Source: an uncultured Opitutia bacterium | Lineage (GTDB): Bacteria; Verrucomicrobiota; Verrucomicrobiia; Opitutales; Opitutaceae | DNA: 47,905 bases | Direction of reading: 5' to 3' | Assembly: GCA_903919985.1 (NCBI GenBank) | Contig: CAIXKG010000149.1 | Coordinates: 1-47,905, forward strand | In this document: one piece after another, positions 13,788 through 22,169 of the stretch | How the letters are laid out: the number at the start of each line of letters is the position of its first letter | Position numbering within the stretch: position 1 is the first letter of the stretch | Translations under genes and position numbers: made by a program | Notes under the pieces: model-generated | Told to the model about the DNA's origin: nothing | The model's database searches: none | Seen by the model: only the letters and a program-made list of their open reading frames with translations

Positions 13788-14393
13788 ATGAGCGATCATT
13801 TCGACGAATTAAAGGGCCTCGTTGCGACTCTTGAAGCGGACCGTAAAACGCAGAAAGAAAAAGAAAAACGCGACGCGTGGACCAAGTATGTCTCGCTGTC
13901 GATGATCTGTCTCGCGGTGCTGGCCGCCATCGCCACGCAGCGCGGCGCGGGTTATTCATCGGCAACGATGAAGCAACTCAACGAGGCGACCTTCAATCAG
14001 GCCGAAGCGTCCGACCAGTGGGCTTTCTATCAAGCGAAGGGCATCAAACAGAGCATCTACGAACAGGAACGCGACCGCCTCGACACAGTTGGCAATCCCG
14101 ATCCGAAAGTGCTCGCGTCGGTCACCGGCCGCATCGATCGCTACGAAAACGAGAAAAAGCAGATTTCCGCCGACGCCAAAAAACTTGAGGCGAAGCGCGA
14201 CGAGGCCCGGAGTGCGGCAACACTCGCCGCCGATCTCGCTCGAGAAATGGGTCTCGCTACCACGGTTTTCCAGATCGCGATCGCCCTCGGCGGTGTGTGC
14301 CTGGTCGTTAAAAAGCGCTGGTTGTGGTACGTCTCGATGGGCACCGGCACGCTCGCGGCCGCCCAGATGTTTAAAGTTCTGCTGCTTAAATAG
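13788..14393 (+). CDS. DUF4337-type membrane protein
   Basis: Protein of 201 residues whose sequence resembles DUF4337. A charged N-terminal helix (residues 1-30) precedes a hydrophobic segment at about 31-48. Then comes the family-like block NQAEASDQWAFYQAKGIKQSIYEQ, a charged coiled-coil-like stretch (EKKQISADAKKLEAKRDEAR) at about 118-145, and two hydrophobic segments near the C-terminus (about 157-173 and 179-195). The family has no established biochemical function. The start at ATG 13788 gives a normal-looking length. The gene stands alone between hrpA and the NHL-repeat gene. Confidence 0.8.
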   Translation: MSDHFDELKGLVATLEADRKTQKEKEKRDAWTKYVSLSMICLAVLAAIATQRGAGYSSATMKQLNEATFNQAEASDQWAFYQAKGIKQSIYEQERDRLDTVGNPDPKVLASVTGRIDRYENEKKQISADAKKLEAKRDEARSAATLAADLAREMGLATTVFQIAIALGGVCLVVKKRWLWYVSMGTGTLAAAQMFKVLLLK

Positions 14394-14681
14394 AGATCAC
14401 CCCTTGCTCGCCGGCGGCTCCTCCGTTCGCGACCGCGTAAGGGCGATGTTCGCCGCGAAACGTCGCCGGCATTGGCCGGTAGTCAGCCACGGTTGTTTGG
14501 GTGGAGTTATCGCGATCGGCGATATTCAGCGCTGGATGGACCAAGGATCGTTTTTGAATTAAGCGAATGGTTTCGCACCGATCCGTTGGCGTAAGCGAAC
14601 GTAGTGCGACCTCGCACCCCGAACGATCCGAACGCTTGCGCGTCGCGCGCCGGTAATTATCGGCCCACATTTTTTCGCACT

Positions 14682-15767
14682 ATGACCCCATTGTTTCGCC
14701 ATTTCCTGATCGGCCTTGCTTTCGTCTCCGCTGTTGGCCGCGCCGAATGGCAGATTTCCACCGTTGCCGGCACTGGTGTGGCCGGATTTACCGGCGACGG
14801 CGGCCCCGCGAATAAAGCGCAAGTCGATATGCCGTTCGGCGTCGTGCGCGGGCCGGACGGCGCGATCTGGTTCTGTGAGTATAACGGGCAACGCATCCGC
14901 CGGATTGCGGCCGACGGGACCATAAGCACGATCGCCGGCACGGGCAAAAAGGGTTACTCGGGCGACGGCGGGCCGGCCTCGGAAGCGACCTTCAATTTGC
15001 CGCACGAGATCCGTTTCGATGCCGCCGGAAATCTTTTTGTTGCCGACATGTCCAACCACGTGATCCGCCGGATCGACGCGAAGACGCACCTGATCACGAC
15101 GGTCGCCGGCACGGGCAAACGCGGCTATTCGGGCGACGGGGGTCCGGCGCGTGAAGCCATGTTCAATCAACCGCACAGCATTCAATTTGGACCCGGCGGA
15201 TTGCTCTACATCTGCGATGTCGGGAACAACGTAATTCGTCGGGTGGATCTCGCCACCGGCATCGTCAGCCTCTTTTCCGGTACGGGGAAACCCGGCGTCA
15301 CCCCGGATCAGGCACCCATTGCAGGCACGCCGCTGCGGGCCCCTCGCTCGCTCGATTTTGATCAAGCCGGCAATCTCTGGCTCGCGACGCGCGAGGGAAA
15401 TCAGGTGTTCAAATTCGATCTCAAAGCCGGCATCATTCACCACGTCGCCGGCACCGGTGAGTCGGGCTTCACCGGCAATGGCGGTCCGGCGAAACTTGCG
15501 AAACTGAGCGGACCCAAGGGCATCGCGGTCGACGCGGCCGGCAACGTTTGGTTCGCCGACACCGAGAGCCACACTATCAGGCGTGTGAACGCGACGACGG
15601 GTAACATCGAGCTGATCGCCGGCACCGGTGATAAAGGCAACGGCCCCGACGGCGATGCACTCAAATGCGCGCTTAACCGCCCGCACGGAGTTTTTGTCGA
15701 CGCCGACGGCTCAGTCTTCGTCGGTGACAGCGAAGCGCATGGCGTGCGCTTGTTGCGCGAGCGTTGA
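14682..15767 (+). CDS. Secreted NHL-repeat beta-propeller protein
   Basis: Protein of 361 residues. I use the ATG at 14682 because it opens directly onto a signal peptide (TPLFRHFLIGLAFVSAVGRA); in-frame sequence further upstream lacks signal features. After the signal come six similar blocks of about 50-57 residues, each with a core like VAGTGxxGYSGDGGPA followed by AxFNxPHxIxFDxxGNLFVAD. This is the NHL-type propeller pattern, and six blades would close a ring. The fourth block is the most degenerate (FSGTGKPGVTPDQAP). Such proteins are extracellular or periplasmic binding scaffolds; the partner is unknown. It is convergent with the downstream ABC ATPase gene, 26 bp apart. Confidence 0.88.
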   Translation: MTPLFRHFLIGLAFVSAVGRAEWQISTVAGTGVAGFTGDGGPANKAQVDMPFGVVRGPDGAIWFCEYNGQRIRRIAADGTISTIAGTGKKGYSGDGGPASEATFNLPHEIRFDAAGNLFVADMSNHVIRRIDAKTHLITTVAGTGKRGYSGDGGPAREAMFNQPHSIQFGPGGLLYICDVGNNVIRRVDLATGIVSLFSGTGKPGVTPDQAPIAGTPLRAPRSLDFDQAGNLWLATREGNQVFKFDLKAGIIHHVAGTGESGFTGNGGPAKLAKLSGPKGIAVDAAGNVWFADTESHTIRRVNATTGNIELIAGTGDKGNGPDGDALKCALNRPHGVFVDADGSVFVGDSEAHGVRLLRER

Positions 15768-15793
15768 ACCGCGCCGCGGATTGACGGCGCCCT

Positions 15794-16621
15794 TTAGCGC
15801 GCCCGTAGGTTTTCCATTCTCGCCGCGCGGACGTATGCGCGCGCCGCCCACACGAGCTGGAAACGTCCGTGACGTTGGACCAACCGCAGGCGCGCGCCAA
15901 ACGTTGCAGCGAGCCGGCGGCTCGTGAGGATTTTTGCCCGCGGACCCGCCGCTACGACGGCGCCATCCCGCAACAGCAGGGCGTGGGAAAAGCACGGCAG
16001 AATCTCCTCCACGTGGTGGGTGACCATTACGAGCGCGGGCGAGCCCGGCAGTCCGGCCAATCGGCCCAAAAACTCGAGGAAATCCTCGCGCGCCACCGGA
16101 TCGAGTCCCGCGCAGGGCTCATCCAGGATGAGCAGCCGCGGTTTTGCCATGAGCGCGCGAGCGATGAGGACGCGCTGACGTTCCCCTTGGGAAAGAAACT
16201 GCCATTCGCGATCGGCGAGCTGCGGTACCCCAAGCGAGCGGAGAAGTTTCCGCGCGGCGGCCACATCGCGGCGCGTAGGGGTGAGCCACAGATCGAGTTG
16301 CGCATACCGGCCGCTGATCACGGTCTCGATCGCCCGCTCGGCCGCGGGCACGCTGGCCTGCAATGCGCTGGTCACGATGCCTATTTTGAGCCGGAGATCG
16401 CGCCAGTCCGCTTCGCCATAACGCTCACCGAGCAAGGAAATCTCGCCGCTGCTGGCCGATAGGTAGCCGAGCAATACCTTCAGCAGCGTCGTCTTGCCGC
16501 AGCCGTTAGGCCCGAGCACGGCCCAGTGTTCGCCACGAAGAACGCGCCAGTTCACTCCGCGCAAAATAGTGCTAGACCCGCGTTGCACCCGCAGATCGGT
16601 AACTTCGAGAATCGGCGACAT
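15794..16621 (-). CDS. ABC transporter ATP-binding protein
   Basis: ATPase subunit of 275 residues, started at the ATG at 16621, which opens onto the conserved ILEVTDLRVQRG. Walker A is GPNGCGKTT (about residue 37), the signature is LSQGERQR, Walker B is RLLILDEPCAGLD, and the switch histidine is in MVTHHVEEI. The layout resembles stand-alone ATPases of the ModF/YlmA kind or those of iron-siderophore and metal importers. No permease or binding protein gene adjoins it: neighbours are the NHL protein (convergent) and the ArsC-like gene (divergent). The substrate is therefore unknown. The C-terminal 30 residues (LVWAARAYVRAARMENLRAR) are basic and not conserved in the usual families. Confidence 0.88.
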   Translation of the reverse strand: MSPILEVTDLRVQRGSSTILRGVNWRVLRGEHWAVLGPNGCGKTTLLKVLLGYLSASSGEISLLGERYGEADWRDLRLKIGIVTSALQASVPAAERAIETVISGRYAQLDLWLTPTRRDVAAARKLLRSLGVPQLADREWQFLSQGERQRVLIARALMAKPRLLILDEPCAGLDPVAREDFLEFLGRLAGLPGSPALVMVTHHVEEILPCFSHALLLRDGAVVAAGPRAKILTSRRLAATFGARLRLVQRHGRFQLVWAARAYVRAARMENLRAR

Positions 16622-16774
16622 CGTCCCAGTTTGCGGCGCCGGAGTTGCCCCGGTCAACCGCGCTTCCCCAGCGCTCAAAGTGCACGGCATTATCCGGACG
16701 CGCGAAAAAATCCGCTTTGCGTTTGGACGGGCTCCGCCAAGTTACGAGCAGAGTTTCCGTATATTAATTCACCG

Positions 16775-17140
16775 ATGTCCCTCACGATTTATACCTACGC
16801 CAATTGCGATACCTGCCGCCGGGCGATCAAGTGGCTTCAGGCCCACGCGATCACATTTTCCGAGAAACCGATTCGTGAAATTCCTCCGAGTTCGGCCGAG
16901 CTGCGCACGATGCTGGCCGCCCGCGGCGGTGAACTGCGAAAATTGTTTAACACATCGGGCCGGGATTACCGCGCACTCAGCCTCGGCGAGAAATTGCCTG
17001 CGATGACCACGGCGGCCGCCCTTTCCCTCCTGACGGGAAACGGCAATTTGGTGAAGCGCCCGTTTTTAATCGGATCGAATGGCGTCGCAGAAGTTGGCTT
17101 TGACGAGACGGCGTGGTCCGCCGCACTGTTGGCGAAATGA
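16775..17140 (+). CDS. ArsC/Spx family protein (arsenate reductase-like)
   Basis: Thioredoxin-fold protein of 121 residues. The start at ATG 16775 gives the family's usual N-terminus (SLTIYTYANCDTCRRAIKWL), with the redox or catalytic CDTC pair at about residues 12-15. The internal segments RELPPSS-like (REIPPSSAEL), LRKLFNTSGRDYR and VKRPFLIGSNGVAEVGF match the ArsC/YffB/Spx group. The CxxC arrangement and lack of an ars operon suggest a YffB- or Spx-like protein rather than a proven arsenate reductase. Its stop overlaps the start of the next small gene (ATGA), which implies translational coupling. Confidence 0.85.
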   Translation: MSLTIYTYANCDTCRRAIKWLQAHAITFSEKPIREIPPSSAELRTMLAARGGELRKLFNTSGRDYRALSLGEKLPAMTTAAALSLLTGNGNLVKRPFLIGSNGVAEVGFDETAWSAALLAK

Positions 17141-17385
17141 ATCCGCTGCAATCACTGGTGCGCTGGCTCGGCACCCATACGCTTTTCCCGGCAAGCCGGC
17201 TAAATGCCCGCGCCGAGACGATGCTTTGTATCGCAGCGCTCGCGGCGGCAGACGAGGCCGCGGCCCTGGCCGGCACCAGGCATTTAATCAAATCGCGCGA
17301 CGGCGCCAAGGATTCGGCCCTGCGCTCGTACAACTATCGGCGCAATCAGGTTCACTACGTCTGCGACAACAGTGCGAAGGTCTAA
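17137..17385 (+). CDS. Small conserved-looking protein coupled to the ArsC-like gene
   Basis: Protein of 82 residues starting at the ATG of an ATGA overlap with the preceding ArsC-like gene. It has no signal peptide or transmembrane segment that I can see. An alanine-rich helix (about residues 24-42, TMLCIAALAAADEAAALAG) is followed by a basic C-terminal half (HLIKSRDGAKDSALRSYNYRRNQVHYVCDN). I recognise no family. The tight overlap with a redox-type gene suggests joint expression. Confidence 0.6.
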   Translation: MNPLQSLVRWLGTHTLFPASRLNARAETMLCIAALAAADEAAALAGTRHLIKSRDGAKDSALRSYNYRRNQVHYVCDNSAKV

Positions 17386-17716
17386 GGGACGGAGAAAAAA
17401 CCTCGTTCCGCATGCGCAGAGCCGGGCTTAACGCTCCCTCCGCTCGGCCGTGGCGCTCCGAAATCTTCGGGCAAATCTTTTCGGCGCTCGTTTCAGCCCA
17501 GACCTCGTAAGTTTTAGCATTTTTTTCTGATTTCCGGTCTGAGCCCGTCCGCCAACTCCGGGGCCGAATGCGGCCCGTTGGTCCGACGTGTCCATCGGGT
17601 GTTTGTTGTAGTCGTCGCGCTTTCCGAAAGGGAAAAACAATTTCGACGTAGTGCGGTGATCCTCCGCGACGAACATGATTGCCGCCTTGGTGACCGCGCG
17701 CATTTTTCCCGGTCTC
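17386..17716. other. Intergenic region before the MYG1-like gene
   Basis: No convincing gene. A GC hairpin pairs GGGCC and GGCCC around 17560-17576, and TTTCC with GGAAA around 17620-17634. A T-rich patch (TTTTAGCATTTTTTTC) near 17511 has no stem just before it, so it is not called a terminator. Confidence 0.35.
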
Positions 17717-18592
17717 ATGACTCCGTTCTCCACGATACTTACGCATCCCGGCGGTGCTCACAAAGACGAGTTCCTCGCGTGTTGCGTTTTGGTCGCACTA
17801 CGACCGGTGCCAATCCTGCGGCGCGAACCAAGTGCCGCCGACCTGCTCGATCCCGCGATGTGCATCGTAGATGTCGGCCAGCAACACGATCCAGCGCACA
17901 ACAACTACGATCATCATCAGCTGGCGAAAGATCATCCGCCCACGTGTTCGCTCTCGCTCGTCCTGAGGGAGATCGGAATTTACGAGGACGCGCGCCAGTT
18001 CTGCGAATGGCTTGAGCCGGCCGAGTGGTTCGATTGTCGCGGACCATTTGCGACCGCACAGTGGCTCGGCGTGGAACGGGGTGTGTTGGACAAACTAATT
18101 TCCCCCATCGACATCACGTTGCTGCGCCGTTTCGCGTCGCAGTCGCGACTTTCGCCTTCGGAGCCGCTGTGGGAAATCATGCGTATGGTCGGGGAAGACC
18201 TGCTGGAATACGTGAAGTCGCTGCGCTCCCGCCTCGATTTTCTCGCCCGACATACGGAAATCTGGGAGTTCGACCTCGGCGACGGACCGGCCCAAGTTCT
18301 ATTTCTCGCGCGCACTGAACCATTGCCGGACGAGCCCTCTTCAGGGATGGAGCGGTACGTTGAGGGTCGTGGACTCAAAGACAAAGTTGTCGCGATGATC
18401 TACCCGGATCGACGCGGTCAAGGCTACGGTCTTTCCCGTTTCCGCGACAGTATGCGGCTTGATTTCACGCGCATCGCATCGGATCCGCAGGTGCATTTCG
18501 CTCACGCCCGGGGATTCGTGGCCAAAACTTCCGCGACAAGCGTTGCGGAATTAAAGCGCCTGATTGAGCTCGCAGCGGTGCAGCTGGACTGA
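17717..18592 (+). CDS. MYG1-family metal-dependent hydrolase
   Basis: Protein of 291 residues resembling the MYG1 (UPF0160, DHH-related) family. The start at ATG 17717 leads straight into the hallmark LTHPGGAHKDEFLACCVL. The metal-ligand region CIVDVGQQHDPAHNNYDHHQ follows near residue 55-75, and the end (LIELAAV) is family-like. Eukaryotic MYG1 is described as a 3'-5' RNA exonuclease; bacterial members are poorly studied, so the activity here is inferred from motifs only. It is convergent with the osmC-like gene, with about 150 bp between them. Confidence 0.85.
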   Translation: MTPFSTILTHPGGAHKDEFLACCVLVALRPVPILRREPSAADLLDPAMCIVDVGQQHDPAHNNYDHHQLAKDHPPTCSLSLVLREIGIYEDARQFCEWLEPAEWFDCRGPFATAQWLGVERGVLDKLISPIDITLLRRFASQSRLSPSEPLWEIMRMVGEDLLEYVKSLRSRLDFLARHTEIWEFDLGDGPAQVLFLARTEPLPDEPSSGMERYVEGRGLKDKVVAMIYPDRRGQGYGLSRFRDSMRLDFTRIASDPQVHFAHARGFVAKTSATSVAELKRLIELAAVQLD

Positions 18593-18657
18593 GCGGGACT
18601 AGGCAGGCAGGGCGCTTGATCCGTAACGAGCCGACTTGGCGTCGCGCTCGCTCTGAG

Positions 18658-18695
18658 CCGGGTTGCCCAACAGCGTGTTAAAGGATAGCCCGGCC
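18658..18695. repeat. Imperfect hairpin between convergent genes
   Basis: GCCGGG and CCCGGC flank an imperfectly paired interior (TTGCCCAACA against TGTTAAAGGATA). It lies between the convergent MYG1-like and OsmC-like genes and could be a repeat or a bidirectional stop signal. There is no T-run. Confidence 0.3.
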
Positions 18696-18743
18696 TACCT
18701 TCGGAAGGGGCGCACGCCGCGCGTTTCGGCCCGCGCAGCCACC

Positions 18744-19169
18744 CTACGCTAGCGTCGCATCAAGCGTGATGGTCGCGGTGAGTAGGCGGGAGATCGGGCA
18801 GCCAGCTTTGGCCTTGGCGGCGATCTCGTTGAACTGAGCCAGCGCGATTCCGGGAACGGTGGCCTTCGCTCGAAGGTGTGACGCGGTCACGGTCCAGCCC
18901 GCCGGCGGAACATTCTCGAGGCTCACTTCGGCGGTGACTTCGACGCGCTCGGGTTTAAATCCGGCTTCGCCCAGCATGGCCGAGAATGCCATCGCGAAAC
19001 AGCCCGAGTGGGCCGCGGCGATCAACTCTTCCGGATTGGTGCCAACACCCGACGCGAAGCGGGAGTTGAAGGAATAAGCGGCATCCTTCAAAGCGCCACC
19101 CGGGACGCTGAGGGAGCCATTACCTTCTTTGAGTGAACCATTCCAGACGGCGGAGGCGGTGCGTTTCAT
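18744..19169 (-). CDS. osmC: OsmC family peroxiredoxin
   Basis: Cytoplasmic thiol peroxidase of 141 residues that reduces organic hydroperoxides. Both conserved cysteines are present: Cys57 in AAHSGCFAM and Cys124 in KAGCPIS. The motif GTNPEELIAAAHSGC is diagnostic, and the length and N-terminus (KRTASAVWNGSLKEG) are normal for OsmC. It is divergent from trhO with about 160 bp between the starts, an A/T-rich stretch (CAAAAATTTTAAAAAAG at 19216-19232) that probably holds promoters. Whether it belongs to the OsmC or Ohr branch cannot be settled by eye, but the N-terminus favours OsmC. Confidence 0.93.
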   Translation of the reverse strand: MKRTASAVWNGSLKEGNGSLSVPGGALKDAAYSFNSRFASGVGTNPEELIAAAHSGCFAMAFSAMLGEAGFKPERVEVTAEVSLENVPPAGWTVTASHLRAKATVPGIALAQFNEIAAKAKAGCPISRLLTATITLDATLA

Positions 19170-19332
19170 AGGCTCGTACCGCTAGTCTCGCAGACCGGTT
19201 TGGCAAACCCTGTCTCAAAAATTTTAAAAAAGTGGCGCGAGGCTTTGGCGGTCTCGTGCAGTCCGGAACGCGGGTCGAAGATGTGCGCTACTTGAGGGCG
19301 GCGCCTTGATTTATCGCGCGGGCCGCACTCAC

Positions 19333-20211
19333 ATGTTCTCCGCCAAACCGTTTCACGCCGTGTTCATCAACCTATCCGCCTATAAATTCACGCCGCTCGG
19401 GGACCTGCCGGAGCTGCGGGAACGTTTGCGCGACGTGGCGCAGGCGGGGCAGTTGAAAGGAACTATCTTACTCAGTCCGGAGGGTATTAATTTTTTTGTG
19501 GCCGGCGGCCGGACAGAGTTGGACCTCCTGCTCACGGTGCTTCGGGCCGTGCCCGGGTTGGAGCAGCTGACGGCGAAGGAGAGCGAGAGTGTTGACCAGC
19601 CGTTTAACCGGATGCTGGTAAAAATAAAAAAAGAGATCATCGCGTTCGGGGTCGAAGGCATCGATCCCTCGCGTCATCCTACGCGCAAGATCGCGCCGCA
19701 GCTCTTGAAAGCGTGGCTCGACGAAGGGCGGGCGGTCACGCTGCTCGACACGCGCAACGACTACGAGGTGAGCATGGGCACGTTTCAGGGCGCGGTGCCC
19801 GTAGGAATCGATCATTTCCGCGATTTCCCGGAAGCGGTGCGACGTCTGCCGGACGAATTGAAGGAGCGGCCCATCGTGATGTTTTGCACCGGCGGCATCC
19901 GCTGCGAAAAAGCTGGGCCCTACATGGAGCGTGCGGGGTTTCGCAACGTGCACCAACTCGACGGCGGCATCTTGAAGTATTTCGAGGAGTGCGGCGGCGC
20001 TCATTTCCAGGGCGAATGCTTCGTGTTCGACCGGCGCGTGGGCGTGGACTCGGCGTTGCACGAAACCAACTCGGTTATGTGCTTCAACTGTCAGATGCCG
20101 CTGCGCGAGGAAGAACAGCGCGATCCGCGCTACGTGCCGGATGTGAGTTGTCCGCATTGCTTCGGAAAAAAATCGGGCGCAAATGCCGCGGCGAAGAGCC
20201 CCGTCGAATAA
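19333..20211 (+). CDS. trhO: tRNA uridine(34) hydroxylase, rhodanese domain
   Basis: Matches TrhO (YceA), which forms 5-hydroxyuridine at position 34 of certain tRNAs. 292 residues from the ATG at 19333; an upstream TTG at 19306 would add nine residues. The N-terminal ferredoxin-like domain (residues 1-100) contains [17 protein letters not shown]. The rhodanese domain follows, with [15 protein letters not shown] and the active-site loop [10 protein letters not shown] (Cys185). The C-terminal part carries two CxxC pairs (CFNCQMPL and CPHCF) that may bind zinc. It lies divergently from osmC, and downstream it is convergent with the ABC binding-protein gene. Confidence 0.93.
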   Translation: MFSAKPFHAVFINLSAYKFTPLGDLPELRERLRDVAQAGQLKGTILLSPEGINFFVAGGRTELDLLLTVLRAVPGLEQLTAKESESVDQPFNRMLVKIKKEIIAFGVEGIDPSRHPTRKIAPQLLKAWLDEGRAVTLLDTRNDYEVSMGTFQGAVPVGIDHFRDFPEAVRRLPDELKERPIVMFCTGGIRCEKAGPYMERAGFRNVHQLDGGILKYFEECGGAHFQGECFVFDRRVGVDSALHETNSVMCFNCQMPLREEEQRDPRYVPDVSCPHCFGKKSGANAAAKSPVE

Positions 20212-20439
20212 TTTCCGTAAACGATCGGTGTAGATCAGCGCGCTGACCGACGGATCGAAAGCTGTTCTGATAGGCGCTGACGTTTCCCTGCGCCGACAAA
20301 TTCCCCCATGCGGGTGCGTCTGGGTTCAACTCGCGGCCCGTTGGCGCACCGTATTCGCCCGCGAGCCGGAGCGACGACGAGCGGCGGGCGTTGGCGAAAC
20401 GTTTCGTGTCCCGTTGGCGACGGCGGAAATGATTTGTCG

Positions 20440-20462
20440 GCGCCAAGGCGGCGCAATTTTTT
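20440..20462 (+). terminator. Possible intrinsic terminator (plus strand)
   Basis: Stem GCGCC / GGCGC with loop AAGGC, then AATTTTTTCC. It has the shape of a short rho-independent terminator but lies about 230 bp after trhO. Confidence 0.4.
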
Positions 20463-20519
20463 CCCCGGCCGCTACGTCGTTGGCGGCTGCGCTTTCGGTG
20501 AATCCGCGCTACGGGTATA

Positions 20520-20537
20520 ATCGAGTCACGACTCGAT
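20520..20537. terminator. Perfect hairpin just after the ABC binding-protein gene
   Basis: ATCGAGTC and GACTCGAT are perfect inverted copies separated by two bases, ending seven bases before the stop of the minus-strand gene. The plus side runs into CTGCTTTTA. It may serve as a terminator, but the minus side has no T-run. Confidence 0.4.
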
Positions 20538-20543
20538 CTGCTT

Positions 20544-22163
20544 TTATCGCGCCGCGCGCGCGATCGACTCCGCGCGGGCGTAATTTTTACGAAACGCGGC
20601 GCCGAGCTCGTTCGCCATGGTGATTTCGTCGACTTTGTTTTTCGAACCGAGGGCCTGTTTGATGGCTCCGTTGGCCCGCGCGTAGTCCACTGCCGTCAGA
20701 TCCGTGAGCGCGGCCAGCGCCTCCGCCCGCGCTGTCACGGGAGCCGCATTAATTGCGCGCCAAGCGCGCGTCAGTTCCTCGTGGGTGTCCTGACACATTA
20801 CGCGAATAATGAAGGCCATCTCGCGGAAAACGCCGCCCGTCCATTCGGTCCGGTAGATCAGCTGATCAGTCTGGGTAAATGGCATCGCGTCCGGATCACT
20901 CCGCAGCGGACGCAGACTGGTGTCCGCATAAAAATCCTTGCGCAAAGGCAATCGGCGCAGTGCGAAACGCTCCGGCCCGCCGGGCGTACCCGGCTTCAAA
21001 TTCCAAAGTTCCTGCCCTTCCGTCGACAAAACATACTCGATGAACGCGATCGCCGGTTCGCGGTTTTTGGCGCCACGCAACAACGCGATGGGGTCGACGG
21101 AACTCACCGATCCACCTACGGGAGAAACGTAGCCGATTCGTTCCGAGGCATCGCGCCGGCGCACGGCCTCTTCCTGCTGTCGGCCGTAGAAATCGATACA
21201 CATGCCGACGGCGCAATTTCCGGCCGCGACATCGATCGGCGGCTTTTGCGACGTGTCCGTGAAATAGCGCGCGTTGGCCCCGACGATTTGCATCAGCCGC
21301 AAGCCCTCGATCCAGCCTTCGCGCACCGCCTGGGCCTCGCGCGCTTTGGGATCACCCGCCGGATTTGCGCGAACCAAAGCCGCCAAACTTCGCTGCATCT
21401 GCTGTTGAATCACATTTTCAAACGCCTTCGCGATCGAACCGCTCTTTGTCGGATCGCAGAGCGCAACCTCGCCGATCAAAGCCGGATTCTGCAGATCGCT
21501 CCATTGCGCCGGCTCATGTTCGATGCCCAGCCGCCGCAGCGAATCGCGGTTGAAAATAATACCGTACGCACTGAGCACGCAGCCAACCCAGCGCCCTTCC
21601 TTATCCCAATATTCCTCGCCCGCGTACGTCCGCGGAATGACGTCGTCCGTAAACCACTGGGGATGCTTTTTAAGAATTCCGCTGTCCACGATGCGACCCG
21701 CCTTCGCTTGCTTGTCGAAATCGTACGTGCCTCCGCCAAAAAAGAGATCGATTCCGCAGCCGACGTCCGAAGCCATGAATGCCTCTCGCGCCGCGCGGGC
21801 CGCGGGCGAAGCGTCCGCGGGAAGTTTTTGATTTTGAAATCCAGCCTGCACGTCCGTGCTCCACGCTTGGCCGAGTTTTTTCGTCCAGTAATTTTGAAAC
21901 GCGGCCGTGTACTCGCCTTCCATGAACCGCGCGATTTCGCTCGTGCCGCCCAGCACGCGCCAGTCGATCTTCACTGAGCGGCCAGTCTTTGCGCGGTACC
22001 AAGTCTTGAAACCCTGCGCGTATTCATGGCGGATCGCTTCATTGTGCGGAGTTACGAGCACGAGCGTGTCATCCGTTCGTTCGGTTTCCCGCTGTTTGGG
22101 GCGCAAGACGAATGGCAACGCGACGGTCGCCACGAGCGCGAAGACGATGACCCAGCGTTTCAT
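20544..22163 (-). CDS. ABC transporter extracellular substrate-binding protein
   Basis: Protein of 539 residues with an N-terminal signal or anchor (KRWVIVFALVATVALPFVL). The following region (TLVLVTPHNEAIRHEYAQGFKTWYRAKTG) resembles iron(III)- and polyamine-type binding proteins. It is long for that group because of extra sequence in the middle and a C-terminal alpha-helical extension of about 100 residues (QDTHEELTRAWRAINAAPV onwards). The start lies six bases after the stop of the ATPase gene, so they form an operon. No permease gene follows. Ferric iron is a reasonable guess for the substrate, but the residues do not prove it. Confidence 0.85.
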   Translation of the reverse strand: MKRWVIVFALVATVALPFVLRPKQRETERTDDTLVLVTPHNEAIRHEYAQGFKTWYRAKTGRSVKIDWRVLGGTSEIARFMEGEYTAAFQNYWTKKLGQAWSTDVQAGFQNQKLPADASPAARAAREAFMASDVGCGIDLFFGGGTYDFDKQAKAGRIVDSGILKKHPQWFTDDVIPRTYAGEEYWDKEGRWVGCVLSAYGIIFNRDSLRRLGIEHEPAQWSDLQNPALIGEVALCDPTKSGSIAKAFENVIQQQMQRSLAALVRANPAGDPKAREAQAVREGWIEGLRLMQIVGANARYFTDTSQKPPIDVAAGNCAVGMCIDFYGRQQEEAVRRRDASERIGYVSPVGGSVSSVDPIALLRGAKNREPAIAFIEYVLSTEGQELWNLKPGTPGGPERFALRRLPLRKDFYADTSLRPLRSDPDAMPFTQTDQLIYRTEWTGGVFREMAFIIRVMCQDTHEELTRAWRAINAAPVTARAEALAALTDLTAVDYARANGAIKQALGSKNKVDEITMANELGAAFRKNYARAESIARAAR

Positions 22164-22169
22164 CGCCGA

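Larger units (their letters stand above)
20212..20543. other. Intergenic region between convergent trhO and ABC binding-protein genes
   Basis: No convincing gene. It holds the two hairpins listed separately (20440-20462 and 20520-20537). The rest is GC-rich and without repeats that I can link to others in the window. Confidence 0.4.

Noticed and set aside
17505-17530. T-rich stretch after the 82-residue gene as a terminator
   Set aside because: No stem precedes the T-run.
20781-21977. Plus-strand open frame of 398 codons opposite the ABC binding protein
   Set aside because: It is arginine-rich with no motif, an antisense shadow; the minus strand has a signal peptide and operon context.
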